DNA from: Gemmiger gallinarum
Lineage (GTDB): Bacteria; Bacillota; Clostridia; Oscillospirales; Ruminococcaceae
Direction: 5' to 3'
DNA: 64,000 nucleotides
Assembly (NCBI RefSeq): GCF_014982805.1
Contig: NZ_JADCKC010000001.1
Coordinates: 682,001-746,000, forward strand
The position numbers were made by a program, and so were the translations under genes. Shown here in pieces: positions 34,892 through 42,749 of this stretch (position 1 is the stretch's first letter; every line of letters starts with the position of its first letter). Under the pieces are notes generated by a model. The model saw nothing but the letters and a program-made list of their open reading frames with translations. It was not told where the DNA came from and did not search any database.

Positions 34892-35815
34892 TTACAGCTT
34901 TTCCAGCACACGCAGCTTTGCCGAACGGCTACGGCGGTTTTCATTGAGTTCATCCGGATCGGCCTCGATGGGATGACGGGTAATCAGTTTTGCTTTGGCC
35001 TTGCCGCCGCACACGCACACCGGAAACTCCGGCGGGCAGGTGCATTTCTGCGCCCAGCGGCGGAACTTATTCTTGACCAGGCGGTCCTCCAGGCTGTGGA
35101 AGGTGATCACGCACAGCCTGCCCCCCGGTGCCAGTGCCTCGAAGATACCGTCCAATCCCTCGTTGAGGGCGTCCAGCTCTCCGTTGACCGCGATGCGCAC
35201 CGCCTGAAAGGTCCGGCGCGCGGGATTCTTGTTCTTGCGGCGCTCGGCGGGCGGCACCGCGGAAGCCACCAGCCCGGCCAGCTCCATCGTGGTCTCGATG
35301 GGATGCTCGGCCCGGGCGGTGACGATCTTTCCGGCAATCTGCCAGGCATAGGGCTCCTCGCCGTAATCCCGCAGAATGCGGCAGAGTTCTTCACGATCCA
35401 GACTGTTGACAAGGTCCGCAGCGGTGGGGCCGCTCTGGCTCATGCGCATGTCCAGCGGCGCGTCGGCGTGATAGGAAAAGCCCCGGGCCGCGTCGTCCAG
35501 CTGGTGGCTGGAAACGCCCAGGTCCAGAAGCGCCCCCTGGATGGAGTCGATGCCCAGTTCCCGCAGTACCCGCGGTGCCTCGCGAAAGTTGGCCCTGACC
35601 ACAAGGGCGGGTAAGCCCTTAAGCCTTTCGGTGGCGGTTGCCACCGCATCCGGGTCCTGATCGAGCGCGATCAGCCGCCCTGTGGTCAGGCGCTTGGCAA
35701 TTTCGCACGAGTGGCCGGCGCCGCCGGCTGTGCCGTCCAGATAGGTCCCGGCCGGGTCAATGGCCAGTCCTTCCAGACACTCGTGAAGCAATACGGGAAC
35801 GTGGTGAAATTCCAT
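34892..35815 (-). CDS. rsmH: 16S rRNA (cytosine1402-N4)-methyltransferase
   Basis: 307 residues, beginning HHVPVLLHECLEGL. The SAM-binding loop is DGTAGGAGHSCEI at about 28-40. GALLDLGVSSHQLDDAARGFSY is the family signature, and the C-terminus has LKPGGRLCVI-type ALAPGGRLCVITFHSLEDR. A C-terminal Cys/His cluster (CTCPPEFPVCVCGGK) is typical of Firmicutes homologs. It methylates C1402 in the ribosomal P site. It is the second gene of the cluster, just downstream of mraZ. Confidence 0.96.
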   Translation of the reverse strand: MEFHHVPVLLHECLEGLAIDPAGTYLDGTAGGAGHSCEIAKRLTTGRLIALDQDPDAVATATERLKGLPALVVRANFREAPRVLRELGIDSIQGALLDLGVSSHQLDDAARGFSYHADAPLDMRMSQSGPTAADLVNSLDREELCRILRDYGEEPYAWQIAGKIVTARAEHPIETTMELAGLVASAVPPAERRKNKNPARRTFQAVRIAVNGELDALNEGLDGIFEALAPGGRLCVITFHSLEDRLVKNKFRRWAQKCTCPPEFPVCVCGGKAKAKLITRHPIEADPDELNENRRSRSAKLRVLEKL

Positions 35816-35860
35816 CCTTGGTTACATCCTTTCGGCAGCAATGGTCCGGCAAAGGCCGGA

Positions 35861-36277
35861 TCAGAAATCCAGGTCCTCCATGGCCGCGGTAAAGTCGTCA
35901 TCCGCCCCCTCCTGGGTTTGGTTCCATGCGGCGGTGTTCCAGATTTCTGCAAACTCCCGGTTGCCGATGATGGTAACGTCATGGTCCAGACCGGCGTAGG
36001 CACGCAGCTTGGCAGGCAGCTGGATACGCCCCTGCTTGTCGGGCGTAACCTCCACCGCCGAGCTGTACAGCATACGGGTGACCTTGCGGCCCTTGACCAG
36101 GCCTTTTTCCTCGATCTTGTCGGCGACTTTTTCAAACTGTTCGGCAGGAAAAGCCGCCAGGCAATGGTCGAGCCAGCAGGTCACGATAAACGTCTGACCC
36201 ATCTCCTCGCGGAACTTTGCGGGGAAGTTCAGCCGGCCCTTGGCATCGACCGCATAGTCATACTGACCCATGAGCAC
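35861..36277 (-). CDS. mraZ: MraZ transcriptional regulator
   Basis: 138 residues from GTG 36277, chosen because AAAGGGGG is 8 bases upstream and the protein then begins MLMGQYDYAVDAKGRL like other MraZ proteins; the ATG two codons later is too far from the ribosome site. Two AbrB-like repeats are visible, each with the DxxGR signature: DAKGRLNFPAKFR at about 11-23 and DKQGRIQLPAKLR further on. MraZ is the known repressor of its own division cluster and binds repeated G-rich boxes upstream, which are present here. Confidence 0.94.
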   Translation of the reverse strand: MLMGQYDYAVDAKGRLNFPAKFREEMGQTFIVTCWLDHCLAAFPAEQFEKVADKIEEKGLVKGRKVTRMLYSSAVEVTPDKQGRIQLPAKLRAYAGLDHDVTIIGNREFAEIWNTAAWNQTQEGADDDFTAAMEDLDF

Positions 36278-36353
36278 GGCGCTTTCCCCCTTTCGACAAT
36301 TTTTCACGTACGATTGTCTGTCTTGTGTTGAAAACCCGGTTGAAAGTGTTAAT

Positions 36354-36393
36354 AACTCTCCACTTTTAACCCCGGTCAACCACTTTTACCCAC
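36354..36393 (-). promoter_or_regulatory. MraZ operator: four 10-bp direct repeats over the cluster promoter
   Basis: On the minus strand the boxes GTGGGTAAAA (36384-36393), GTGGTTGACC (36374-36383), GGGGTTAAAA (36364-36373) and GTGGAGAGTT (36354-36363) follow each other with exact 10-base period. A TTGACC -35 lies inside the second box and a TTATTA candidate -10 just beyond the fourth (spacer 18). This is the arrangement expected for the octameric MraZ ring. The MraZ start codon is 76 bases downstream. Confidence 0.78.
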
Positions 36394-36423
36394 AATCGCA
36401 GTTCTATAATACCAAATCCCCCT

Positions 36424-36462
36424 GTAAAAAACAAGCCCGCAGCGGTCGAAAACCGCTGCGGG
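36424..36462 (-). terminator. terminator of the rsmD operon
   Basis: On the minus strand an 11-bp perfect stem (36452-36462 with 36436-36446, loop of 5) is followed by CTTGTTTTTTACAG. It insulates the rsmD unit from the mraZ promoter region. Confidence 0.9.
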
Positions 36463-36530
36463 TCATAAAATTTTCATATTTGAAACAGTCGTAAAACCGG
36501 GTGGGGAGACTGCTTTTTCACCGTCTCCGC

Positions 36531-37004
36531 TTACTTGCTGCCGCGCATGCTCTTGGCGGTGGCGTTGCGCAGATTCATGCGGGTGTTCTTGATGTCCGCA
36601 ATGCTGCGGGCCAGCGTCTCCTCCGAGTTTTTCAGGATAGTTTCGCAGTATGTAGTGGCACTCTTGCTGATCTCCCGGGCATGGGTCTGGGTGGTGGTGA
36701 GAATTTCCACCGCGCGCTTCTGGGCACGCTTGACGATCTCCTGATCCGACACCAACGCCTTGGCGCGCTCCTCGGCCTGCTTGATGATGTTGTCGGCTTC
36801 CTGGCGGGCCTCCTGAATAATGCGCTCCCGATCATCCACGATCTTTTTGCTCTGGCGCATCTCATCGGGCAGGTTGGCGCGCACATCGTCGATAATATCG
36901 CGCATCTTGTCCACGTCGACCACACGCTTGCCGGCGGAGAAAGGCATGGCAGTGCCCTCCTCGAGAGTCTCTTCCATCAAATCGAGCAATTCATCAACAT
37001 TCAT
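36531..37004 (-). CDS. coiled-coil protein downstream of rsmD, function unknown
   Basis: 157 residues. After a short acidic start (MNVDELLDLMEETLEEG), residues about 30-150 are highly charged and helical with long runs of heptad-like Ala/Glu/Lys/Arg (AEERAKALVSDQEIVKRAQK), resembling ATP-synthase b-subunit or DivIVA-like coiled coils. There is no membrane helix and no P-loop, although homologs are often labelled ATPase. The start overlaps the rsmD stop by 4 bases, so the two are coupled. A role in envelope or division is possible but only inferred. Confidence 0.82.
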   Translation of the reverse strand: MNVDELLDLMEETLEEGTAMPFSAGKRVVDVDKMRDIIDDVRANLPDEMRQSKKIVDDRERIIQEARQEADNIIKQAEERAKALVSDQEIVKRAQKRAVEILTTTQTHAREISKSATTYCETILKNSEETLARSIADIKNTRMNLRNATAKSMRGSK

Positions 37005-37549
37005 GCCTGTACCTCTTTCTGGTAACGAGTGACAAGGATCTTGCCGTAGGTGTACTGTTTGACCTTGGTCAGTCCGCCCACTGTCTCCGGCAGGCGGGCG
37101 TCCCGCTCGCTCTCACAGATGACCACGCCGCCGGGCGCCACGTTGGGTTCCAGCAGGGGCAGCACTTTGGACAGTGTATCATGGGCAAAGGGCGGATCCA
37201 GCAAAACCAGGTCGAAAGGTTCCCGTACGGACGCCAAAAAAGTAAACGCATCGGTGTTGTGCAGGCGGCTTTTGGGCGCAACGCCCGCCGCCCGGCAGTT
37301 GGCCTGCACCACGGCGAAAGCCTCCCGGGAGGCATCCACAAAGTCGCAGCGGGCCGCCCCGCGGGAGAGAGCCTCAATGCCCAGCTGTCCGCTGCCGGCG
37401 AACAGGTCCAGGACCCGCGCCCCCGGCACCAGAAACTGCACGCTGGAGAACATGGCTTCCTTGACCCGGTCGATGGTAGGACGGGTGACATCCTGCCCCG
37501 GCAGTGCCTTGAGGACCTTGCCGCGCGCCGTACCCGCAATGACACGCAT
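37001..37549 (-). CDS. rsmD: 16S rRNA (guanine966-N2)-methyltransferase
   Basis: 182 residues from ATG 37549 (GGGAGG 8 bases upstream). It begins MRVIAGTARGKVLKALPG, the RsmD N-terminus. The SAM loop is VLDLFAGSGQLGIEALSRG, and the catalytic DPPF is present in LVLLDPPFAHD. It methylates G966 of 16S rRNA during 30S assembly. Often coaD follows rsmD in Firmicutes; here a coiled-coil gene follows. Confidence 0.95.
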   Translation of the reverse strand: MRVIAGTARGKVLKALPGQDVTRPTIDRVKEAMFSSVQFLVPGARVLDLFAGSGQLGIEALSRGAARCDFVDASREAFAVVQANCRAAGVAPKSRLHNTDAFTFLASVREPFDLVLLDPPFAHDTLSKVLPLLEPNVAPGGVVICESERDARLPETVGGLTKVKQYTYGKILVTRYQKEVQA

Positions 37550-37828
37550 ACCGCGCGCCTCCCTTCTGCGTACTTTTTCGGTGCTACCATTATGCGTGTT
37601 TTTGACTTCCTTGTCAATAGCCGATCTCCCCTTGCACAGGAGGCCTGTGTGAAAAAACGCCCGCACCAGGCATCCCGCAAAACAACGGAATACCGTTTTT
37701 TGTCAGTTTACAAAGCGGCAGTTGGGCCAACCGGACCGCTGCCATCCCAGCCGCCGCCCACCAATTGTACCGTGGATTTTTTGTTTTTGAAAGTTTTTCA
37801 GTCCTGCCCCGCCGGAACAGAATGCTCT

Positions 37829-39673
37829 TTATGCGCGCAGAGCGTTGTAAATCTGCTCTGCCTTTTTGTGGCTGATGCCCGGCACCTGTTCCAGGTCGGA
37901 GATGGAGGCCGCACGCACGTTGGCCACCGTCTTGAAGTGCTTGAGCAGCGCCGCCGAGGTCTTTTCCCCCACCCCGGGCAGAGAGGTCAGAGTTGCCGCA
38001 TAGGACCGCTTGTTCATAAGGCGTTTGCGGTAGTCGTTGGCATAGCGGTGGACCTCATCCTGGATGGAGGTGACAAAGGTGAAGATGCCCCGGTTGCGGT
38101 TGATGGCAATCTCCGAGCCGGTGTCGTCCACAATGGCGCGGGTGCGGTGGTGGTCGTCCTTGACCATGCCGAAGAGAGGCACCCCCGCCAGCTGGGTACC
38201 CTTCAGGGCCGCCCGCACCGCCGACACCTGTCCCCTGCCGCCGTCCAGCAGGATCAGGTCGGGCAGCACCGAGAACTGATTGGTGGGGGCGTCGGGCTTT
38301 TCTCCCCGCTTGGCGGCAGCATATTCCTCCGCCCGGCGGGAGAGGGCCTCTGCCATGGAGGCATAGTCGTCGGTACCCGCCACCGTTTTCATGCGGAACC
38401 GCCGGTAGCCCGCCCGCAAAGGCTTGCCGTCCCGGAAGACGATCATGCCGCAGACGCTGGAGCCATCGCCCCAGTTGGAGATATCGTAGCTCTCGATGAC
38501 CCGGGGCGGCGTCTTGAGGCCCAGCATCTGGGCTGCTTCCTCCAGCAGCTTTTCCTCCCGGGTGTAGCGGCCGCTCTCCCGGGCCAGGCGCTCCACCGCG
38601 TTGGTGTAGGCCATGGTGACCAGCTTGGCCACGTCCCCCCGCTGGGGCACATACAGGTTGACGGTACTTCCCCGCACCTTGGCCAGAGCTTCGGCCAGGG
38701 CTTCGTGGTCCTCGGGGAGGGCATCCACCGCGATGGTTTTGGGCACGTTCTCCCCGTCCAGGTAGTACTGGGGCAGAAATTCCTCCCGCAGGGCTGCAAT
38801 GTCGGAGGTGTCGTGGAAGAGAAACTCCCGCTTATCGGTGAGGCGACCGTCCCGGTAGCGCAGAATGGCCGCACAGACCGCGTGGGTGGTGCCTGCAAAG
38901 GCCAGCACGTCCATTTCGGCGTCGTTTTCCATGACCACCTTCTGCCCTGCCGAGACCCGCTCAATGGCGGCGATCTGATCCCTCAGCAGAGCTGCCGCCT
39001 CAAAGTCCAGCCGCTCGGAGGCGGCCTCCATCTTTTCCCGCAGCTGCCTGACAATGTCCCGCTTGCCGTACCGGATCATGCGGATGGCATCGCGGACGGC
39101 CTCGTTGTAGTCGGCACAGCTGATCTTGCCGCTGCACACCGCCATGCACTTGCCGATGTGGGCGTTGAGGCAGGGCCGTCCCTTACCGATGTCCCGGGGG
39201 AATTCCTTGTTGCACCGGGGCAAAAGGAAGCAGTCCTGGGCCGTCTCCACGATCTCCCGCACGGCAAAGGCGGAGGTAAAGGGGCCGATATACTCGGCAT
39301 CGTCGTCCTCCTTCTGCAGCACGGCGGAAATGCGGGGCCAGTCCCCTTTCGTCACCTTGACATAGCTGTAGCCCTTGTCGTCCTTGAGCAGGATGTTGTA
39401 TTTCGGGGTGTGGGCCTTGATCTGGCTGGCCTCCAGCACCAGGGCCTCAAACTCCGACTGGCAGACAATGACATCGAAGTTGAAGGCATGGGCGATCATC
39501 TGGGTGACCTTGGCGTCGTGAGGCACTCCCTCCCGGAAATACTGGGAGACCCGGGTCTTGAGGCGCTTGGCCTTGCCGATATAGATGATGGTGTCCGATT
39601 TGTCCCGGATGATATAGACCCCCGGCAGCAGGGGCAGCATACAGGCCTTGCGGTAGAGTTCAGCTTTGGTCAT
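37829..39673 (-). CDS. uvrC: excinuclease ABC subunit C
   Basis: 614 residues from ATG 39673. The GIY-YIG nuclease domain is at the N-terminus (PGVYIIRDKSDTIIYIGKAK, about 17-36). A Cys cluster follows (CNAHIGKCMAVC region), then the UvrB-contacting UVR segment (RLDFEAAALLRDQI). The RNase H-like 5' nuclease has LILLDGGRGQVSAV, and the end carries two helix-hairpin-helix motifs (LTSLPGVGEKTSAALL and VPGISHKKAEQIY). It makes both incisions in nucleotide excision repair with UvrAB, which are not in this window. Confidence 0.97.
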   Translation of the reverse strand: MTKAELYRKACMLPLLPGVYIIRDKSDTIIYIGKAKRLKTRVSQYFREGVPHDAKVTQMIAHAFNFDVIVCQSEFEALVLEASQIKAHTPKYNILLKDDKGYSYVKVTKGDWPRISAVLQKEDDDAEYIGPFTSAFAVREIVETAQDCFLLPRCNKEFPRDIGKGRPCLNAHIGKCMAVCSGKISCADYNEAVRDAIRMIRYGKRDIVRQLREKMEAASERLDFEAAALLRDQIAAIERVSAGQKVVMENDAEMDVLAFAGTTHAVCAAILRYRDGRLTDKREFLFHDTSDIAALREEFLPQYYLDGENVPKTIAVDALPEDHEALAEALAKVRGSTVNLYVPQRGDVAKLVTMAYTNAVERLARESGRYTREEKLLEEAAQMLGLKTPPRVIESYDISNWGDGSSVCGMIVFRDGKPLRAGYRRFRMKTVAGTDDYASMAEALSRRAEEYAAAKRGEKPDAPTNQFSVLPDLILLDGGRGQVSAVRAALKGTQLAGVPLFGMVKDDHHRTRAIVDDTGSEIAINRNRGIFTFVTSIQDEVHRYANDYRKRLMNKRSYAATLTSLPGVGEKTSAALLKHFKTVANVRAASISDLEQVPGISHKKAEQIYNALRA

Positions 39674-39710
39674 GGGAAACGGCGCTCCTTGCCGCCGGAT
39701 GGGGATACAC

Positions 39711-39742
39711 CCAAAAAACGGCGAGTGGTTACCCACCCGCCG
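39711..39742 (-). terminator. terminator between ptsH and uvrC
   Basis: On the minus strand CGGCGGGTGG pairs with CCACTCGCCG (one mismatch, 4-base loop) and is followed by TTTTTTGG. Only about 38 bases separate it from the uvrC start, so uvrC must use partial readthrough or a promoter inside this stretch. Confidence 0.8.
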
Positions 39743-39775
39743 CAAATGATTTAAAGAGAAACTATAGCGCTGTGA

Positions 39776-40039
39776 TTACTCGGAGAAACCGGAATCGACC
39801 AGCTTGACCAGGCCGTCAACAGCAGCCTGCTCGTCGGTGCCGTCCGCGATGATGCGGATGGTGGTGCCGCCCACAATGCCCAGGCTCAGAACGCCCAGGA
39901 GGCTCTTTGCGTTGACACGGCGCTCCTCTTTCTCGACCCAGATGGAAGATTTGTACTCGTTCGCCTTCTGGATGAAGAAGGTAGCCGGACGGGCGTGCAA
40001 ACCAACCTGATTCTCAACGGTAACTTCTTTCACATACAT
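39776..40039 (-). CDS. ptsH: phosphocarrier protein HPr
   Basis: 87 residues, the usual size. GLHARPA places the catalytic His at residue 15, phosphorylated by enzyme I. NAKSLLGVLSLG has the regulatory Ser46, the target of HPr kinase. HprK is encoded at 61443-62375, so both sides of the Ser-P switch are in the window. ptsI is not adjacent. The gene is monocistronic with a terminator after it. It could alternatively be a Crh paralog, but Crh lacks the His, which is present here. Confidence 0.96.
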   Translation of the reverse strand: MYVKEVTVENQVGLHARPATFFIQKANEYKSSIWVEKEERRVNAKSLLGVLSLGIVGGTTIRIIADGTDEQAAVDGLVKLVDSGFSE

Positions 40040-40285
40040 AGTTATTCTCTCCTATTTCGAAAAGATATATGCCCATGCATTCACCGCGGGGCTCCCTCAG
40101 GCGGCTTTGCACTGGATTTCCGCCCTGAATTGATTATATTTTAACCTATTTTATGCCTTTTGTACAGTAGATTTTGTCAAATTTAGCAGGATTCCGCATT
40201 CCCGCCAAACTCGCGCCGCGTTCTTTGTGCAGGTTTACCAGTTTATTTTCAACAATGTTGTTCAGGAATACCGAAAAACCAGCGT

Positions 40286-41533
40286 TCAGTCGCCCGTTTT
40301 GCAGTTTTCGGGCGCTGTGTGGAACATTTTCACTTCCGGAATGTTCCCGGAAAAAGTCTTGCCGTTTTTCTGTAAAACATTCGTAAAGTCGCTTCCTTCC
40401 CGGTATCCCATCCGCAGATACAGAGCAATGGCGGCGCGGTTGTTGGCCAGCACCGTCACAAAGGGATGGGCGTGCTCCGGCATCTTTTTGCGGGCAAACT
40501 CCAGCAGTTTGGCCCCAATGCCCTTTTCCTGAGCGGCAGGAGCCACATACAGGCGGCCGATCTCCCCGGTCTTGTGGCAGACGCCCACAATGCCGTCCGG
40601 TTTGCCCGCCGTGCTGTGCAGGTAAAAAGCCCAGCCTGCCGCCCGGTCGGCGTCCAGACGCTGCCTCATGGCCTGGGGCGTATGCTTCGCCACAAAGTCC
40701 GGGGTACAGATTCCCTCATGGGACTGCTGCCAGCTTTCGCTGTAAATGCGGGCGGCAGCCTTCAGCTGGTCCTCGGTGCGGACGAGGGCGGCACGCTCGC
40801 TGCGCTTCCAGCTGGGCGGGGTCAGGGGATGGGTACGGCACCAGCGGTCGTAGAGGTCGGGGCGGCGGGCACGGGTGCGGGCACGGCTCTGCTTGCCCCG
40901 CCAGGCGTCGATCTTGTCATGGTCGCCGGTGAGCAGCACCGGGGGCACGGCACGGCCCTCCCACACCTCGGGGCGGGTATACTGGGGGTACTCGATGAGG
41001 CCGTCCCAGTAGCTCTCCTCCTGGTAGCCCTTTTCCTCGGCCAGCACGCCGGGCTGCAGCCGCAGCACGCTGTCCGCCACCACCAGGCTGGCCAGCTCGC
41101 CGCCGGTGAGCACATAGTCGCCGATGGAGATTTCCTCATCGCCGAAGGCCTCAATGACCCGCTCATCGATACCCTCATAGTGGCCGCAGACCAGAATCAG
41201 ACTGTCGTAGGTGGCCAGCCGGCGGGCCGTCTGCTCGTTGTAGGGGGCACCGGCCGCCGTCAGAAAGGCCACATGGGGACGGGGTCTGCCCTGCTCCGCA
41301 CACTGGGCCTGCACCGCCCGGATACAGTCGGCGATGGGCTGGGCATACAATACCATACCGCAGCCGCCGCCGTAGGGATAGTCGTCGGTCTGTTTCTGCT
41401 TGTTTTTGGTGTAGTCCCGGATCTGGTGGCAGTGGGCCTCGAACAGTCCCTTGTCGGCGGCCCGCCCCAGAATGCTGGCGTGGAGGAAGCTGTCGCACAG
41501 CTCCGGGAAAAGCGTAACAATATCAATGCGCAT
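40286..41533 (-). CDS. trmD: fusion of tRNA (guanine37-N1)-methyltransferase TrmD and a GNAT acetyltransferase
   Basis: 415 residues. Residues 1 to about 240 are a complete TrmD: MRIDIVTLFPELC, the trefoil-knot SAM site LVCGHYEGIDERV (114-126) and SIGDYVLTGGELA (136-148). Residues about 250-395 form a second domain with the GNAT acetyl-CoA pattern RLYVAPAAQEKGIGAKLLEF (327-346) and NRAAIALYLRMGYRE near 365-379. There is no stop or frame change between the domains. TrmD methylates G37 next to the anticodon; the substrate of the acetyltransferase part is unknown. It is the last gene of the ylxM-ffh operon. Confidence 0.93.
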   Translation of the reverse strand: MRIDIVTLFPELCDSFLHASILGRAADKGLFEAHCHQIRDYTKNKQKQTDDYPYGGGCGMVLYAQPIADCIRAVQAQCAEQGRPRPHVAFLTAAGAPYNEQTARRLATYDSLILVCGHYEGIDERVIEAFGDEEISIGDYVLTGGELASLVVADSVLRLQPGVLAEEKGYQEESYWDGLIEYPQYTRPEVWEGRAVPPVLLTGDHDKIDAWRGKQSRARTRARRPDLYDRWCRTHPLTPPSWKRSERAALVRTEDQLKAAARIYSESWQQSHEGICTPDFVAKHTPQAMRQRLDADRAAGWAFYLHSTAGKPDGIVGVCHKTGEIGRLYVAPAAQEKGIGAKLLEFARKKMPEHAHPFVTVLANNRAAIALYLRMGYREGSDFTNVLQKNGKTFSGNIPEVKMFHTAPENCKTGD

Positions 41534-41536
41534 GGC

Positions 41537-42067
41537 TCAGTCCTCGTCTCCGTTGATCGGGGTGTCGAACATGCCGGGGATGGGCGTGACCAGCACGCAG
41601 CGGGCCTCCACGTTGATTTCCTGCACGAACTCCGGCACCACCGGGATCATGTGTTCCCCGCCGTCGGGGTCGGTGACGGTGTACACATCCTGGGCGGCGG
41701 GATGGCTGACCTCCGTCACCTTGCCGTACACCTGGCCGCTGGCGGCGTCCTTCACCTGACAGCCGATGACATCATCGATGAAAAAGCGCCCCTTGGGCAG
41801 CTTGGCCTCCCCTTTGCAGAGGTAAAGGGTCCGCCCCACCATGGCGCGGGCGGCGTCCATATCACCGACCCCCTCCAGGCGAACCAGCAGCATATTGCCC
41901 TGGGCACGCACCCCCAGCAGCCGACGGGCACCCGAGCCATCCGCGCCGGTGTACAGTGTCTTGAAGCCGGACAGAAACTTGACCCCGTCACACAGGGGCA
42001 GAGCTTTCATCTCGCCGCGGACGCCGTGGGTGGTGACGATCTTGCAGGCGGGCAGATAGTCTTGCAT
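41537..42067 (-). CDS. rimM: 16S rRNA processing protein RimM
   Basis: 176 residues from ATG 42067 with AAAGGAG upstream; an earlier in-frame start adds 21 non-conserved residues. The N-terminal RimM beta-barrel begins KIVTTHGVRGEMKALPL, and the PRC-barrel half contains DVIGCQVKDAASGQVYGKVTEV and DVYTV. It assists assembly of the 30S head with ribosomal protein S19. It lies between khpA and trmD, the usual rpsP-rimM-trmD order, ending 3 bases before trmD. Confidence 0.94.
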   Translation of the reverse strand: MQDYLPACKIVTTHGVRGEMKALPLCDGVKFLSGFKTLYTGADGSGARRLLGVRAQGNMLLVRLEGVGDMDAARAMVGRTLYLCKGEAKLPKGRFFIDDVIGCQVKDAASGQVYGKVTEVSHPAAQDVYTVTDPDGGEHMIPVVPEFVQEINVEARCVLVTPIPGMFDTPINGDED

Positions 42068-42149
42068 AGCAGTCTCCTTTGGAATTGTCTTGGGAAAAGC
42101 ATACAAAAAAGGCACCTCGCACAGCGGCAAGGTGCCAGTACGTCTGGGA

Positions 42150-42383
42150 TCAGCCGATCTCCACCACGACTTTTTCGCCCTGGCGGACGGCGGCGGCCCG
42201 CATGACGACGCGGATCGCCTTTGCGATGCGGCCCTGTTTGCCGATCACGCGGCCCATATCATCCTCGGCCACAGTGAGGTGATAGACGACGGTACCGTCC
42301 TCGCGCACAGGGTCGACCGTGACCTGCACAGCGTCCTTATTCTCCACAAGGCCGCGTGCGACTGCAATCAGCAGCTCCTGCAT
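42150..42383 (-). CDS. khpA: KH-domain RNA-binding protein KhpA
   Basis: 77 residues forming a single KH domain. The GxxG loop is GKQG at 48-51 within GRVIGKQGRIAKAIR. KhpA works as an RNA chaperone, often with KhpB, and influences division and elongation genes in Gram-positives. Its place between rpsP and rimM is the standard one in Firmicutes. The stop lies 82 bases before the rimM start. Confidence 0.94.
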   Translation of the reverse strand: MQELLIAVARGLVENKDAVQVTVDPVREDGTVVYHLTVAEDDMGRVIGKQGRIAKAIRVVMRAAAVRQGEKVVVEIG

Positions 42384-42401
42384 GGTGCGCCTCCGTTCTT
42401 G

Positions 42402-42641
42402 TTACAGGATCGCGGACTTCTTCAGCAGAACGCGGACAGTATCGGTGGGCTGAGCGCCGTTGGCCAGCCACTGCTTTGCCTTCTCGGCGTCGATGCTGAC
42501 AACAGAGGGCTCCTTGGTGGGATCGTAGTAGCCGATCTCCTCGATGAAGCGGCCGTCACGAGCATAACGGCTGTCGGCGACAACAACGCGATAGAAGGGA
42601 GCTTTCTTGGCGCCCATGCGGCGCAGACGAATCTTAACCAT
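42402..42641 (-). CDS. rpsP: 30S ribosomal protein S16
   Basis: 79 residues with the conserved N-terminus [20 protein letters not shown] and [14 protein letters not shown]. It binds 16S rRNA early in 30S assembly. It is 18 bases upstream of khpA. A hairpin in the leader between ffh and this gene is listed separately. Confidence 0.97.
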   Translation of the reverse strand: MVKIRLRRMGAKKAPFYRVVVADSRYARDGRFIEEIGYYDPTKEPSVVSIDAEKAKQWLANGAQPTDTVRVLLKKSAIL

Positions 42642-42665
42642 GTTACTTTTCCTCCAAATTTCTGT

Positions 42666-42714
42666 TTACGGCCCTTTTTGGGGTGCCGGTTCTATCATCA
42701 CCCTTGGGCCGTAA
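42666..42714 (-). promoter_or_regulatory. two-step hairpin in the ffh-rpsP spacer
   Basis: On the minus strand TTACGGCCC pairs with GGGCCGTAA (9 bp), and inside it GGGTG pairs with CACCC (5 bp), with unequal internal loops (AA against CAAAAA). No T run follows, so it is not a simple terminator. It could be an mRNA processing site or a ribosomal-protein leader. Confidence 0.5.
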
Positions 42715-42749
42715 AGCCGTAAGGGAGATACCTTGGTTGTGTCCGGGGC

